Source of the DNA: Desulfobaculum bizertense DSM 18034
GTDB taxonomy: Bacteria > Desulfobacterota > Desulfovibrionia > Desulfovibrionales > Desulfovibrionaceae
DNA length: 64,000 nt
Direction: 5' to 3'
Assembly (NCBI RefSeq): GCF_900167065.1
Contig: NZ_FUYA01000001.1
Location: forward strand, 496,001 to 560,000
Shown here: positions 8,521-17,736 of the stretch, in pieces
Numbering within the stretch: the stretch's first letter is position 1
Layout of the letters: each line of letters starts with the position of its first letter
Made by a program: the position numbers and the translations under genes
The notes under the pieces: model-generated
Seen by the model: only the letters and a program-made list of their open reading frames with translations
What the model was told of the DNA's origin: nothing
Database searches by the model: none

Positions 8521-8555
8521 AAAGGTGGGAAGGCGAGAGCTTTCTCACCTTTTTT
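8521..8555 (+). terminator. Intrinsic terminator after the sulfite reductase
   Basis: GGTGGGAAGGC-GAGA-GCTTTCTCACC (two G-T pairs) followed by seven T. It starts 24 nt after the stop codon. Confidence 0.85.
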
Positions 8556-9015
8556 GTTTGTAATTATAAAGAAAAAAATTTTTATAGTTGTATTGCCTTT
8601 GTGAAGAGCAAAAAAAGAGTGTGGAAATTTTTTTATTATAGAGAGAAAAGTTGTTTCCTCTTGAATGTGTAGAAATGCCAAAGGCTAGTTTGGATACTCT
8701 ATTTGAAAAATACGTGATCTTTTTATTTCTTTAGAAAAAAGTTGAAATAATTTTTTGTTCAAATTCGTTTGACATAATCGTGAAATTTTGGCCCCTGACA
8801 GGGGGCATTGGAAATTGATCATTTTTTGTGTATCTTGCTGGACCCCTTGACGATACTTTGAGGATATTTCCCCAAAACGTAATTTAGTGTATATAAGTCT
8901 TGTATTCTGAAAAAAGCTTTTTTCAGCTCCTTTTGAGAACAAGATGAACTGTTGTAATGCGCACGAGAATGCATTGTCTTTTTCTGCGTGGGGAAACTGT
9001 TAAAAAGGAGCCTCT
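8556..9015 (+). other. AT-rich 460-bp leader/promoter region before putP
   Basis: No gene is supported here. The stretch is much richer in A and T than its surroundings, with several TTGACA/TTGACG-like hexamers and a GTGTATATAAG near 8890, so it probably holds the symporter's control region. I could not assign a single convincing promoter. Confidence 0.4.
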
Positions 9016-10491
9016 ATGATTCAGATAGAAACGTTGGTTGCGTTTTTTGTCTATCTGGTGTTTTTGCTTGCAATTGGCTGGTTCTATTACAAACGCACTG
9101 TAAGCATCGAAGGGTACATCCTCGGTGGGCGTGGTCTTGGAAGCTGGGTGACAGCGCTCTCCGCTCAGGCCAGTGACATGAGCGGCTGGTTGCTGATGGG
9201 GCTTCCTGGGGCTGTGTACCTGGGAGGCTTGAACGAAGCATGGATCGCTATTGGACTGTTCCTCGGTACTGTCCTCAACTGGATCTTTGTTTCTGCCCGC
9301 CTTCGCGTTTACACCAAGCAGACTGAAACCTTGACCTTGTCTTCCTTCTTCGAGAGCCGTTTTCATGACCCCACAGGGCTTTTGAGAATCGGTTCCTCGA
9401 TCATTATCCTGCTGTTCTTCACGATTTATTCCTCCTCCGGGTTGGTCGCAGCAGGCAAGCTGTTTGAGTCTATTTTCCACATCAACTACGATGTCGCTGT
9501 CATCTCTGGCGCGGTCGTTATTGTTGCGTACACCTTCCTTGGCGGATTTAGCGCCGTGTGCTGGACAGACTTCTTCCAGGGCGCGCTGATGTTTTTCGCC
9601 ATTATCGTGGTGCCCGCAATGGGTGTGGCTGACAACGGTGGCGTGTCTGTTATTGAAGCAACAATGCATGCAAAAAATATCGCTACTGGCCTGTTCCACA
9701 CCGGAACAGGAGAGCTGCTTTCCATAACTGCCATTATTTCTACGATGGCATGGGGCCTTGGCTATTTTGGCCAGCCGCACATCTTGACCCGCTTCATGGG
9801 TATTCGCTCTGTGAAAGAACTCCCTAAGGCAACGATTATCGCCGTTGTCTGGGTGTTCATCTCCCTGGGCGCTGCTGTTGTGGTCGGTATGGTCGCTATC
9901 CCCATGTTTGACGGACTGACTGGCGGCGATCAGGAAAAAGTCTTTATTTACATGATTAGCAAGCTGTTCAATCCTTGGGTTGGCGGTATCCTGCTCGCAG
10001 CTATCCTGTCAGCAATCATGTCTACAATCGATTCGCAGCTTCTCGTCTCCTCTTCTGCTCTTACAGAAGACCTCTACAAGAAGCTCTTTAGGCGCGACGC
10101 CTCTCAGAAAGAGTTGGTGCTCGTCGGCCGTCTGTGTGTTTTGATTATCTCGGTTATCGCCCTGTATATGGCCCTTAACCCAAACAACACCATTCTCGGC
10201 CTCGTCGCGTATGCGTGGGGTGGCTTTGGCGCCGCTTTCGGCCCCGTTGTCCTCTTCGCCCTGTTTAGTAAAAAAACAACCTGGCAGTCCGCTCTCGCTG
10301 GTATGCTCGTCGGTACTCTCGTTCTCATCGTTTGGAAACAGGCCGGACTCGGCTCCATGATGTATGAAATCGTCCCCGGCTTTGTCGCTAACCTCGTGAC
10401 GATTCTGCTCGTGAACTTGGTCGTCCCGCAGCACAATGACGAAATTCTGCGTGAATTCGACCGCATGAAAGCTGGGCTTAACGAAGATTAG
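9016..10491 (+). CDS. putP: Sodium/solute symporter, PutP (proline permease) type
   Basis: A 491-aa inner-membrane transporter of the sodium:solute symporter (SSS) family with about 13 hydrophobic segments. The early ILGGRGLGSWVTALSAQASDMSGWLLMG is characteristic of PutP, as is LGYFGQPHILTRFMG; ILLAAILSAIMSTIDSQLLV is the late sodium-site helix. It imports proline with sodium, useful as osmolyte or carbon/nitrogen source. ATG 9016 follows AAAAGGAGCCTCT. It is flanked by a long AT-rich leader and a strong terminator, so it is a single-gene unit. Closely related SSS carriers for other substrates (pantothenate, phenylacetate) are less likely given the sequence. Confidence 0.88.
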   Translation: MIQIETLVAFFVYLVFLLAIGWFYYKRTVSIEGYILGGRGLGSWVTALSAQASDMSGWLLMGLPGAVYLGGLNEAWIAIGLFLGTVLNWIFVSARLRVYTKQTETLTLSSFFESRFHDPTGLLRIGSSIIILLFFTIYSSSGLVAAGKLFESIFHINYDVAVISGAVVIVAYTFLGGFSAVCWTDFFQGALMFFAIIVVPAMGVADNGGVSVIEATMHAKNIATGLFHTGTGELLSITAIISTMAWGLGYFGQPHILTRFMGIRSVKELPKATIIAVVWVFISLGAAVVVGMVAIPMFDGLTGGDQEKVFIYMISKLFNPWVGGILLAAILSAIMSTIDSQLLVSSSALTEDLYKKLFRRDASQKELVLVGRLCVLIISVIALYMALNPNNTILGLVAYAWGGFGAAFGPVVLFALFSKKTTWQSALAGMLVGTLVLIVWKQAGLGSMMYEIVPGFVANLVTILLVNLVVPQHNDEILREFDRMKAGLNED

Positions 10492-10505
10492 CCCTTTGCG
10501 TTCAC

Positions 10506-10549
10506 AACAATAAAAAAGGCCCCTCTGCGAGGGGCCTTTTTTATTGTTG
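10506..10549. terminator. Bidirectional intrinsic terminator after putP
   Basis: AACAATAAAAAAGGCCCCT-CTGCG-AGGGGCCTTTTTTATTGTT: a long near-perfect stem with A and T tracts on both sides, able to act in both directions. Repeat copy 3 begins almost immediately after it. Confidence 0.93.
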
Positions 10550-10551
10550 TT

Positions 10552-10939
10552 ATTGGGGGCGCTGCCCCCAAACCCCCGCGCAAGGGAATGATTCCCTTAC
10601 GTATCCTCATCGAGTTTGAATTCCATCCACGCTTCGCGTGAATGAAATTCAAACTTGGGTGAGAATGCGATAAGAAACTCTTTCTCTTCCCCGTGTGTTG
10701 CCACCATTCCTTTTGAACGCCTTTTGGCGTTCGAAAGGAATAAGTGCGGTCAGAAAAAGGCAGAAGAACACGCGTTGAGGAAATTCCCCTAGCTCAAAAA
10801 ATACGGCTGATGGAGAGGAAAGCGAAGCTTTCATCCATTCAGCCGTATTTTTTGAGCGATAGTGGGATTCCCAAGGGCCTCGTCCTTGGGCGGGGTCAAG
10901 GGGCGGCGCCCCTTGCAGGGTTTGGGACAGCGTCCCAAA
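10552..10939 (+). repeat. Hairpin-array repeat, copy 3
   Basis: Short-form copy directly after the putP terminator, between convergent putP and the tRNA/glycosyltransferase unit. H1 GGGGGCGCTGCCCCC; H2 at 10579-10601 with one arm base changed (CGCAAGG against CCTTACG); H3 of the GTTTGAATT/AATTCAAAC type; H4 as in copy 2; H5 at 10792-10857 of the TACGGCTGA type; H6, H7 (here GGGGCGGCGCCCC) and H8 TTTGGGACAGCGTCCCAAA. Because a strong terminator already lies just upstream, this copy is not needed to end putP transcription. Confidence 0.93.
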
Positions 10940-10982
10940 AAAAAGCGCGAACCAAAGAAGTCCGCGCCAAGGAGTCGAATTG

Positions 10983-11058
10983 TGGTGGAGATGAAGAGAT
11001 TTGAACTCTCGACTTCAGCCTTGCGAAGGCTGCGCTCTCCCAACTGAGCTACATCCCC
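10983..11058 (-). tRNA. tRNA-Ala (anticodon CGC)
   Basis: On the minus strand the 76-nt sequence folds into a standard cloverleaf. The acceptor stem is GGGGATG/CATCTCC, the D-arm contains AGCTCAGTTGGGAGAGC, the anticodon stem-loop is CAGCC-TTCGCAA-GGCTG with anticodon CGC, and the T-arm has GAGAG-TTCAAAT-CTCTT. CCA is encoded. It reads GCG alanine codons. Confidence 0.95.
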
Positions 11059-11152
11059 ACAGTTGCACGCTGTGCAAAGAAGGATTTACTCCTGTTGAGC
11101 GGGACATGCAAGGACAAAAATTGAGTTTTTCAAGGGATTTCGTGCTGTGGTG

Positions 11153-12673
11153 CTAGAGACAGACGCCCATGACGTTCATGATTTCGCCGACGCGATGCAC
11201 ATAGGTGTGCTCAGTGAGGAGGAGATTGACCCATTCGAGGCGGAGGTCGTCGCGAGCGGTGCTTTCTGGTGGAAATCGTTTCATGATGGCGGGGATGTCG
11301 GAGGGGGAGGAGAAGCGAATATCCTGCGTGAGGGCTTCGGGAAAGATGTGAAGGCCGGGGGTACTGTCCGTGATGAGAAATCCGCCGGAAATCCAGACGT
11401 CGAAATGGCGTTGAGTGAGGCCTCTGGGGAGGAGAAGACTGGTCATATTGAGACACCAGCCTGCCTGTTTGTAAATTCCAGGAAGGGCGCTATAGTAATC
11501 CACCGGCTTGCGGAGGTCAGAGAGGTCGGGCACAAGGTCTGTCCACTCTGGGTTCCCAAAAACTGTGAGCCTGTTGTGCGCATTGCACTGTAAACAGGCT
11601 ATGCGGTAATCCATGTTGAGCATTTCGGCGACATAGCCAGCACGGCGAACTTCTGGTCCCGGCCACATGGGCCAGGCCTGACACCGGGCGGCACTCCATT
11701 CAAAGTCTGGACGCTCGCCCTGTTCGAGCTTGGCGAGTCCTTCCTGATGAAGCTCAGAAGACATGCTGCACCCGGCAAAGAATTCTTTTTTGTGCGGGAA
11801 CTCAGAACGCCCAACAAAAACGAGGCGATTCTCGAGGGCGTAATCTGTGCTTGATTCAGCCTGTGGAATGCAGTGCTCTGGCCATGCTCCTAGCGGAAGA
11901 TGGTGGACGTTCTGCGCTCCATGCAGGCGCAGAAGCGGGACAAAGGTTTCGTCAGTGACGAAGATGGTCAGTTCCTTCCAGAAGGGGGAGCGAAGACCAC
12001 ATATCTGATGAAATGGATTGTCTACACACCAGACCGCGACCTTGATTCCCGCAGCCTGAAGCAGGTGAAAGAGTTCACCATACTTGTCGAGTCCCCTAAA
12101 ATTGACGCTGAGAAAAAGTTCTGGCTGTTCGGACTGGAGAAGCCGGGGTAAAATAGCGGGGCATTGACTGGGGAGCACCCTGCGAACGCGAAAAGAGAGA
12201 CGGTCGAGGGCATCGCTGATTTCATGGACAAGGAGATCACTCTCTGAGCCGGGAAGAATTGCGTAGCGACGAGGCTCAATGTGGCCGCTGGTCTGACACT
12301 TGAGCCATCGGCTCCGACCGAGTATCTTCCCCCAGAAACTGGGGAAGAAGCGAAGGGCAGGCCGGTATATAATGATGTGTGCCGCACGTATTTGAGCGTC
12401 GCTGAGATCATCCGCAGAAACGAATTTCCAATGCTCTGGGATTTCCTCAAGCCATGAATCTGGCATCTGCGACTTGAACTCTGGGGCCTCAATGACGTAT
12501 ACCGCTCTCCCCGCCGGGAAAAAGTCCGTCAGGCTGGCGGGCGTTGGGCCAAGCCCGAGGAGCAGAACGTCTCCAGGGCCGGGCATCTTGAGCACTGTTG
12601 CTGTCCCGGAAGAAAGGGACTGCATGTGCCCCAGCTCAGTCTGTATGCGCAGTCTGTGTGGGCGTTCCGGCAT
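11153..12673 (-). CDS. Glycosyltransferase with N-terminal methyltransferase-like/DUF3880 region
   Basis: A soluble ~506-aa protein. The first ~130 residues include a Rossmann-like LLLGLGPTPASLTDFF that resembles a methyltransferase motif I, although the rest of that fold is hard to see. The middle (RRYAILPGSESDLLVHEISDALD ... VWCVDNPFHQ) matches the DUF3880 region found in front of CgeB-like glycosyltransferases. The C-terminal part (NRLTVFGNPEW, LPRGLTQRHFDVWISGGFLITD) is the GT-B nucleotide-sugar half. It probably glycosylates an envelope or flagellar component. ATG 12673 leaves room for a promoter before divergent rlmE; a GTG at 12727 would leave only 16 bp between the two genes. Confidence 0.7.
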   Translation of the reverse strand: MPERPHRLRIQTELGHMQSLSSGTATVLKMPGPGDVLLLGLGPTPASLTDFFPAGRAVYVIEAPEFKSQMPDSWLEEIPEHWKFVSADDLSDAQIRAAHIIIYRPALRFFPSFWGKILGRSRWLKCQTSGHIEPRRYAILPGSESDLLVHEISDALDRLSFRVRRVLPSQCPAILPRLLQSEQPELFLSVNFRGLDKYGELFHLLQAAGIKVAVWCVDNPFHQICGLRSPFWKELTIFVTDETFVPLLRLHGAQNVHHLPLGAWPEHCIPQAESSTDYALENRLVFVGRSEFPHKKEFFAGCSMSSELHQEGLAKLEQGERPDFEWSAARCQAWPMWPGPEVRRAGYVAEMLNMDYRIACLQCNAHNRLTVFGNPEWTDLVPDLSDLRKPVDYYSALPGIYKQAGWCLNMTSLLLPRGLTQRHFDVWISGGFLITDSTPGLHIFPEALTQDIRFSSPSDIPAIMKRFPPESTARDDLRLEWVNLLLTEHTYVHRVGEIMNVMGVCL

Positions 12674-12743
12674 GGATGGCCTGTCTCCCTGTTTTGTCGG
12701 AAACCATATTCCGTAAATTACTGACACATTCGGGCGATACCTT

Positions 12744-13349
12744 ATGAAAACGTACCGCGATTATTATTTTTTGAAGGCCAAGCGGGAAAATTATCCTGCC
12801 CGGTCCGTGTATAAGCTTCAGGAACTGGACAAGCGCTTCAATCTTTTCCGCAAGGGAAACAAGGTTCTCGACCTTGGTGCAGCGCCTGGCTCCTGGACGC
12901 TTTTTTCTGCAAAAAAGGTCGGTGAGCAGGGCTTTGTCCTGTCCGCAGACATCCAGACAACAGAAACGTCTTTTCCGCCAAACGTGGCATTTCATCAGGA
13001 AGACGTTTTTGAGCGTAGTGATGAGTTTAACGCAGAACTGGAGTCACGTGGACCTTTTAATTTGGTTATTTCTGATATGGCCCCAAAAACCATTGGCCAT
13101 AAATTTACTGACCAGGCCCGTTCCATGAATCTGGCAGAAGAAGCCCTTGCGGTCGCCTGCCAAACCTTGGTATTGGGCGGTCACTTCGTCGTGAAGGTCT
13201 TTCAGGGGCCAGACGACCAGAACTATATGAAAACGCTTCGCATCTATTTTAAGACTGTGAAGACATTCAAGCCCAAAAGTTCCCGCGCCGAGTCCAAGGA
13301 AATTTTCTTTGTTGGCATGGGATTTAAAGGAATTCCCGAAGACGCCTAG
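12744..13349 (+). CDS. rlmE: 23S rRNA 2'-O-ribose methyltransferase RlmE (FtsJ/RrmJ)
   Basis: A 201-aa methyltransferase that 2'-O-methylates a uridine in the peptidyl-transferase region of 23S rRNA (U2552 in E. coli numbering). The K-D-K-E catalytic set is visible: K in ARSVYKL, D in VISDMAPK, K in FVVKVFQG and E in SRAESKE. The SAM-binding motif is [12 protein letters not shown]. Length is as expected for the family. It begins a plus-strand run of information-processing genes (rlmE, yebC, ruvCAB, thyX). The ribosome-binding site is weak. Confidence 0.93.
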   Translation: MKTYRDYYFLKAKRENYPARSVYKLQELDKRFNLFRKGNKVLDLGAAPGSWTLFSAKKVGEQGFVLSADIQTTETSFPPNVAFHQEDVFERSDEFNAELESRGPFNLVISDMAPKTIGHKFTDQARSMNLAEEALAVACQTLVLGGHFVVKVFQGPDDQNYMKTLRIYFKTVKTFKPKSSRAESKEIFFVGMGFKGIPEDA

Positions 13350-13427
13350 GCGCTTGCCCTGGCAGTGGGAGGGGGAGAATAAAGCTGCCCCCGCGATAAT
13401 ACATTAAGAACAGAGCTGGAGGAAAAT

Positions 13428-14171
13428 ATGGCTGGTCATAGTAAATGGCATAACATCATGCACAGAAAGGGGCGTCAGGACGCCAAGCGCGGTAAAGCCT
13501 TCACCAAGGCAGCAAAGGAAATCATTCTTGCTGCAAAAGGCGGCGGTGATCCCGAATCCAATGCCCGTCTGCGTGCTGCCATTCAGGCCGCCAAGGCCGT
13601 GAACCTGCCCAAGGACAAAATCGAAAACGCTATCAAGAAAGGCACCGGCGAACTCGACGGTGGTGAAGTCTTTGAAGTTGTTTACGAAGGTTACGGTCCT
13701 GCAGGTGTTGCTCTGCTCGTTGACGCTGCTACAGATAACAAAAACCGCACAGTAGCTGATGTTCGTCACATCCTGTCCCGCAATAACGGAAATATGGGCG
13801 AAGCTGGCTGTGTTTCCTGGATGTTCGAGAAGAAGGGCCTCCTGTACTTCCCCAAGGATCAGTACAGCGAAGATCAGGTCATGGAAATTGGCCTTGATGC
13901 TGGTGCCGAAGACGTGGTCGACGATGATGAAGCATGGGAAGTTCGCACTGCTCCCGAGGATTTCGCCGACGTGCAGGCTGCTTTTGCCGAGGCTGAAATG
14001 ACTCCGACCAGCGCTGAAGTCTCCATGATTGCCCAGAACAACATTGACGTTGAGAAAGATCAGGCCATGAAGCTCATGAAGCTTGTTGACCTGCTCGAAG
14101 ACCACGACGATGTGCAGAACGTCTACCACAACGCCAATCTTCCTGACGAACTTCTGGCTGAGCTGGGATAA
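13428..14171 (+). CDS. yebC: YebC/PmpR (TACO1) family protein
   Basis: A 247-aa member of the YebC family. The conserved start [20 protein letters not shown], the [16 protein letters not shown] segment and the middle [13 protein letters not shown] motif are all present. Family members bind DNA as regulators in some bacteria; more recent work links them to relief of ribosome stalling on proline-rich sequences. It lies directly upstream of ruvC, an arrangement common in many bacteria. ATG 13428 has GGAGG 5 nt upstream. Acidic C-terminal half, no membrane segments. Confidence 0.94.
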   Translation: MAGHSKWHNIMHRKGRQDAKRGKAFTKAAKEIILAAKGGGDPESNARLRAAIQAAKAVNLPKDKIENAIKKGTGELDGGEVFEVVYEGYGPAGVALLVDAATDNKNRTVADVRHILSRNNGNMGEAGCVSWMFEKKGLLYFPKDQYSEDQVMEIGLDAGAEDVVDDDEAWEVRTAPEDFADVQAAFAEAEMTPTSAEVSMIAQNNIDVEKDQAMKLMKLVDLLEDHDDVQNVYHNANLPDELLAELG

Positions 14172-14179
14172 GTCTTTTT

Positions 14180-14692
14180 ATGGGTGCAGACTCCAAAGAC
14201 GTATGTGTACTTGGAATTGACCCGGGGTCTCGTGTGACAGGCTTTGGCATTGTCCGCGAGGTCTCGGGTTGCGCCCGGTTAGTGGAGACGGGGACGCTTC
14301 GAATGGGGAGTGAAAAAAATCTTGGTCGACGGCTCGGCAAAATCTATGAAGGTATTGCCGCGCTGGTTGAGAAATATCAGCCAGACGAGGCCGCGATTGA
14401 GAATGTCTTTGTTTCCAAGAACACCATGAGTGCGCTCAAGCTGGGGCAGGCTAGGGGAGCAGCAATTGCTGCCTGTGCTGTCGCAGGCTTGCCTGTTTCC
14501 GAGTATGAGCCTACAAAAGTAAAACAGGCACTTGTCGGAACCGGACGGGCACAAAAATCTCAGGTTGCCTTCATGGTTGCCCAGATTCTTGGGGTACCCA
14601 AACCGGACTGGGCAGAGGATGCCAGTGACGCTTTGGGCATTGCCCTTTGTCATCTCAACATGCGCCGCATGAAGCGGCTCACGGGGCTATGA
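14180..14692 (+). CDS. ruvC: Holliday junction resolvase RuvC
   Basis: A 170-aa endonuclease that cuts Holliday junctions during recombinational repair together with RuvAB. The acidic catalytic residues are in GIDPGSRVTGFGIV (first Asp), AIENVFVSKN (Glu) and the C-terminal DASDALGIALCHL (two Asp). It starts 8 nt after the yebC stop and its stop overlaps the ruvA start (ATGATG). The ribosome-binding site is poor, so translation may depend on coupling to yebC. Confidence 0.95.
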   Translation: MGADSKDVCVLGIDPGSRVTGFGIVREVSGCARLVETGTLRMGSEKNLGRRLGKIYEGIAALVEKYQPDEAAIENVFVSKNTMSALKLGQARGAAIAACAVAGLPVSEYEPTKVKQALVGTGRAQKSQVAFMVAQILGVPKPDWAEDASDALGIALCHLNMRRMKRLTGL

Positions 14693-15303
14693 TGATCGCA
14701 TACATTCAGGGAAAGCTTGCCGCACGCATGGAAAGCGGCTGTGTAGTTCTGACACCGGGCGGAGTGGGCTATCAGATTGGCCTGACAACGACCGGTGTTT
14801 CTTCGCTTGGTCCTGTGGACTCGGAGTGCGAATTTTATGTTCACACTATCGTGCGCGAAGATGCCATAGAGCTGTACGGCTTTAACAGTTGGGACGAGAA
14901 AACAACGTTTGAAATCCTGCTGTCCATCACCAAGGTGGGACCCAAGCTTGCACTGGCCATTCTTTCCATGTTTGGGCCGGATGATCTGCGACGTCTCGTG
15001 ATTGCCGATGATTATACGACACTGGTGCAGGTGCCGGGCATTGGCAAAAAGTCTGCCCAGCGCATTTTTGTCGAGCTGAAATACAAGCTGGAATCTTCGC
15101 TCGGAGCGGCACAGTCCGTGCCTGATCTCGAAAGTGGCAGTGTTGCTGCGTTCCGTGATGCTCTGGCAGGTTTGGCAAATCTGGGCTATGAAGAAAGCGA
15201 AGCGCGGGATGTTCTTGAAAAAGTTTTTGCAGAAGATCCGAGCCGCGATGTTGGCGAAGCCCTGCGCGAGGCGTTAAAGAAGATTTCACAGAAGGCAAGG
15301 TAA
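14692..15303 (+). CDS. ruvA: Holliday junction branch-migration protein RuvA
   Basis: A 203-aa junction-binding subunit that loads RuvB. It has the N-terminal OB-fold start MIAYIQGKLAARMESG, two helix-hairpin-helix motifs (LLSITKVGPKLALAIL and LVQVPGIGKKSAQRIF) and a short C-terminal RuvB-binding domain (about 155-200). Two ATG codons in tandem (14689 and 14692) overlap the ruvC stop. I chose the second because family members begin with MIAY. Coupled translation with ruvC is implied. Confidence 0.94.
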   Translation: MIAYIQGKLAARMESGCVVLTPGGVGYQIGLTTTGVSSLGPVDSECEFYVHTIVREDAIELYGFNSWDEKTTFEILLSITKVGPKLALAILSMFGPDDLRRLVIADDYTTLVQVPGIGKKSAQRIFVELKYKLESSLGAAQSVPDLESGSVAAFRDALAGLANLGYEESEARDVLEKVFAEDPSRDVGEALREALKKISQKAR

Positions 15304-16272
15304 ATGGCGGCAGAGCAGTGTGTGGCGGACGAGACGATTCGTCCACGGCGATTGGATGACTTTGTTGGACAGGAAGATCTCTGCGCCAACCTCAAGGTGT
15401 TCATTCAGGCTGCGCGAGAGCGTGAGCAGGCAATGGACCACACGCTTTTATATGGGAGTCCTGGGCTTGGTAAAACCACACTGGCCCAGATTATGGCCTC
15501 TGAGCTTGGCGTCAACCTTGTTTCGACCTCTGGCCCTGTTTTGGAGCGCAGTGGTGACCTCGCAGCCATTTTGACCAACCTTGGCTGCAACGATATCCTT
15601 TTTATTGACGAAATTCACCGTATGCCCGCCACGGTTGAGGAAGTTCTGTATCCTGCGATGGAGGACTTCAAGCTTGATCTGGTGATTGGGCAGGGACCTG
15701 CCGCGCGTACGGTCAAGATAGACCTTGAGCCGTTTACCCTTGTTGGGGCAACGACTCGAATTGGCCTGTTGACGTCACCCCTTCGGGACCGTTTCGGGGT
15801 GATTAACCGTCTGGAGTTTTATTCTCCGGATGAACTGGCCTGCATTGTGTCGCGCTCTGCCCGTATTCTTGGTGTTGAGATCACTGAGGATGGGGCACTG
15901 ACTGTTGGCCGTCGCTCGCGCGGGACTCCGCGTATTGCGAACAGGCTTTTGCGGCGAGTGCGAGATTTTGCCATGGTGGATGGCAGCGGATTCATTGATG
16001 AGACGCTGGCCAAAAAAGCACTTCTGCGAATGGATGTTGACGAGCAGGGGCTTGATTACATGGACCGGAAGATTCTTTCGACCATTATCAACCACTATGG
16101 CGGAGGTCCGGTTGGTGTTAAACCACTGGCCGTGGCCTGTTCCGAAGAAGTTCGGACCATTGAGGACATTTATGAGCCGTATCTTATTCAGTGCGGTTTT
16201 TTGAAGCGGACCCCCCGCGGGCGCGTTGCCTCTTCCAAGGCCTATGCGCATATGAAAATTTTTGAGAGTTAA
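15304..16272 (+). CDS. ruvB: Holliday junction branch-migration ATPase RuvB
   Basis: A 322-aa AAA+ motor that drives branch migration on RuvA-bound junctions. Walker A is GSPGLGKTT (Ser for the usual first Pro), Walker B is [10 protein letters not shown], sensor 1 lies in GATTRIG, the arginine finger region is SPLRDRFG, and a C-terminal winged helix ends with [12 protein letters not shown]. The start codon follows the ruvA stop with no gap, so the ruvCAB genes form one tightly coupled unit. Confidence 0.96.
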   Translation: MAAEQCVADETIRPRRLDDFVGQEDLCANLKVFIQAAREREQAMDHTLLYGSPGLGKTTLAQIMASELGVNLVSTSGPVLERSGDLAAILTNLGCNDILFIDEIHRMPATVEEVLYPAMEDFKLDLVIGQGPAARTVKIDLEPFTLVGATTRIGLLTSPLRDRFGVINRLEFYSPDELACIVSRSARILGVEITEDGALTVGRRSRGTPRIANRLLRRVRDFAMVDGSGFIDETLAKKALLRMDVDEQGLDYMDRKILSTIINHYGGGPVGVKPLAVACSEEVRTIEDIYEPYLIQCGFLKRTPRGRVASSKAYAHMKIFES

Positions 16273-16290
16273 AGCAGGCAGCACAAGACC

Positions 16291-16968
16291 ATGAAGATTG
16301 TACCAGCATCATTTGAAATAATGTTTATGCCCGACCCGGACGCCGTGATGATCAACATCGAAGCCGCTGGCCGGACCTGCTACAAGTCCGAGGACAAAAT
16401 TACCCCGGATTCTGCACGGGCTTTTGTGAAGCGCATCATTGCCAGTGGTCACGAGAGTGTGATCGAGCACGCTACGGCAACTGTCCGCTTTGTCTGTGAC
16501 CGTGGAGTGACCCACGAGCTGGTGCGTCATCGAGTTGCCTCCTATTCACAGGAGAGCACACGCTACGCCAACTACTCCAAAGACAAGTTCGGAAGCGAGA
16601 TCACGGTGATTCGGCCGCTGTTCTGGGATGAAGATTCCGAGGAATATGCGCTTTGGAAGGAATCTATGGAACAGGCCGAGCGTTTGTACCTTGCTTTGAT
16701 TGAGAAGGGTGCCAAGGCTCAGGAAGCCCGTTCTGTGTTGCCGAACAGCCTAAAAACCGAGATTGTCATGACCGCAAATCTGCGAGAGTGGCGTCATGTT
16801 TTCCGTCTTCGCTGTGACTCTCCTGCCCATCCTCAGATTCGGGAGATTATGCTTCCGCTTCTGGATCGTTTCGGAACAGAGCTTCCGGCGCTGTTTGGCG
16901 ATCTTCGCGAGAAGTACGCCAAGGACATTGAAAGCTTTCAGCAGCGAGCTGATGAGCTGAGGGCATAG
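16291..16968 (+). CDS. thyX: FAD-dependent thymidylate synthase ThyX
   Basis: A 225-aa flavin-dependent thymidylate synthase that methylates dUMP to dTMP using methylene-tetrahydrofolate and NADPH. The diagnostic RHRxxS motif is present as RHRVASYSQES near residue 80, together with ARSVLPNSLKTEIVMTANLREW towards the C-terminus. No ThyA is seen in the window. It follows ruvB by 18 nt on the same strand and precedes a small ORF by 3 nt. Confidence 0.96.
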   Translation: MKIVPASFEIMFMPDPDAVMINIEAAGRTCYKSEDKITPDSARAFVKRIIASGHESVIEHATATVRFVCDRGVTHELVRHRVASYSQESTRYANYSKDKFGSEITVIRPLFWDEDSEEYALWKESMEQAERLYLALIEKGAKAQEARSVLPNSLKTEIVMTANLREWRHVFRLRCDSPAHPQIREIMLPLLDRFGTELPALFGDLREKYAKDIESFQQRADELRA

Positions 16969-16971
16969 GGC

Positions 16972-17175
16972 ATGTCAAAGCCATACATCACAGAGGACGA
17001 TGTCCTCGTCATTCCGACTGACTGCGAACCTGAATACCGCTGGTGGGCAGGAGGGCAGTCAATCGCCAAGACCCTTATAGAGCTGGGAGCTTCCGAGCAT
17101 TGCTGGAAGTTGTATTCCCACGAGGATTACCCGGAGGAGCTGCAAGAAGGAGCTTCCCGGCCGGACCAGACCTAG
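16972..17175 (+). CDS. Small protein of unknown function downstream of thyX
   Basis: A 67-aa acidic protein (MSKPYITEDDVLVIPTDCEP ...) that begins 3 nt after the thyX stop, with GAGGGC about 6 nt before its ATG. I do not recognise a family. The predicted product has no membrane segment; aromatic residues (EYRWWAGGQ, HCWKLYSH) and two cysteines give it a protein-like composition. The tight spacing and ribosome-binding site support a real gene cotranscribed with thyX. Confidence 0.6.
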   Translation: MSKPYITEDDVLVIPTDCEPEYRWWAGGQSIAKTLIELGASEHCWKLYSHEDYPEELQEGASRPDQT

Positions 17176-17412
17176 GGCAATCCCCACTGAAAAAGACATA
17201 GCGCGGATTTTCTTTACGATCCTGTGACACGGGAGAATCCGCACCAGAACTCGCTTGAGGAGAAAAGCACAAAGTTTTTTCTCCTTTAGCGTCGTTTTTT
17301 CGCAAGTTTGCGGTTGAGTTGCGAGGACGAAGCGTGTATCGTCCCCCGCCTGCCGACGACGCCTCTTTTCCATTTGTGAGGACGAGTGTGAAACGAGGCT
17401 GTCAAGTAAAAA

Positions 17413-17539
17413 TGTGTTTTTTGAAAACATAGTTTTTAACAATTGGCTAAAAAATAATTAAAATTTGAGATAACCGCCGAAATGGTGATATTGACCTGTT
17501 AATAACTTTTTCCTGAGTTGTGGAAAAAGTTGTGTAAAC
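17413..17539. promoter_or_regulatory. AT-rich patch and two DnaA-box-like sites upstream of dnaA
   Basis: The ~560-bp spacer before dnaA contains an AT-rich block (about 17410-17475) and then two DnaA-box-like 9-mers on the minus strand spaced by 12 nt: TTTTCCACA (17519-17527, fits TTWTNCACA) and GTTTACACA (17531-17539, one mismatch). This could be an autoregulatory site or an origin-like element. Nothing else in 17176-17736 was recognised. Confidence 0.45.
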
Positions 17540-17736
17540 CGCATGAAGTGCTTGCGCGAACTCTCTTTCTGCTTGCCTCGCTTCACGCGGTAGGTCGCGG
17601 CGTGTTCTCAAATCAATAAATAAAAACGGTGTGCTGGAAACACTGGCGATTGGGGAGAACCCCTTCTGTAACCAAAGCGCAACAGAGGGCCAACCCGCAT
17701 TGCTGTTTCCCCGAAATCTGACTAGGAATCATGGTC

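Noticed and set aside
17176-17736. The dnaA upstream region as the primary chromosomal origin
   Set aside because: Only two box-like sites were found and no dnaN/recF/gyrB neighbours; this dnaA looks like a ruv-linked paralogue. GC skew would decide.
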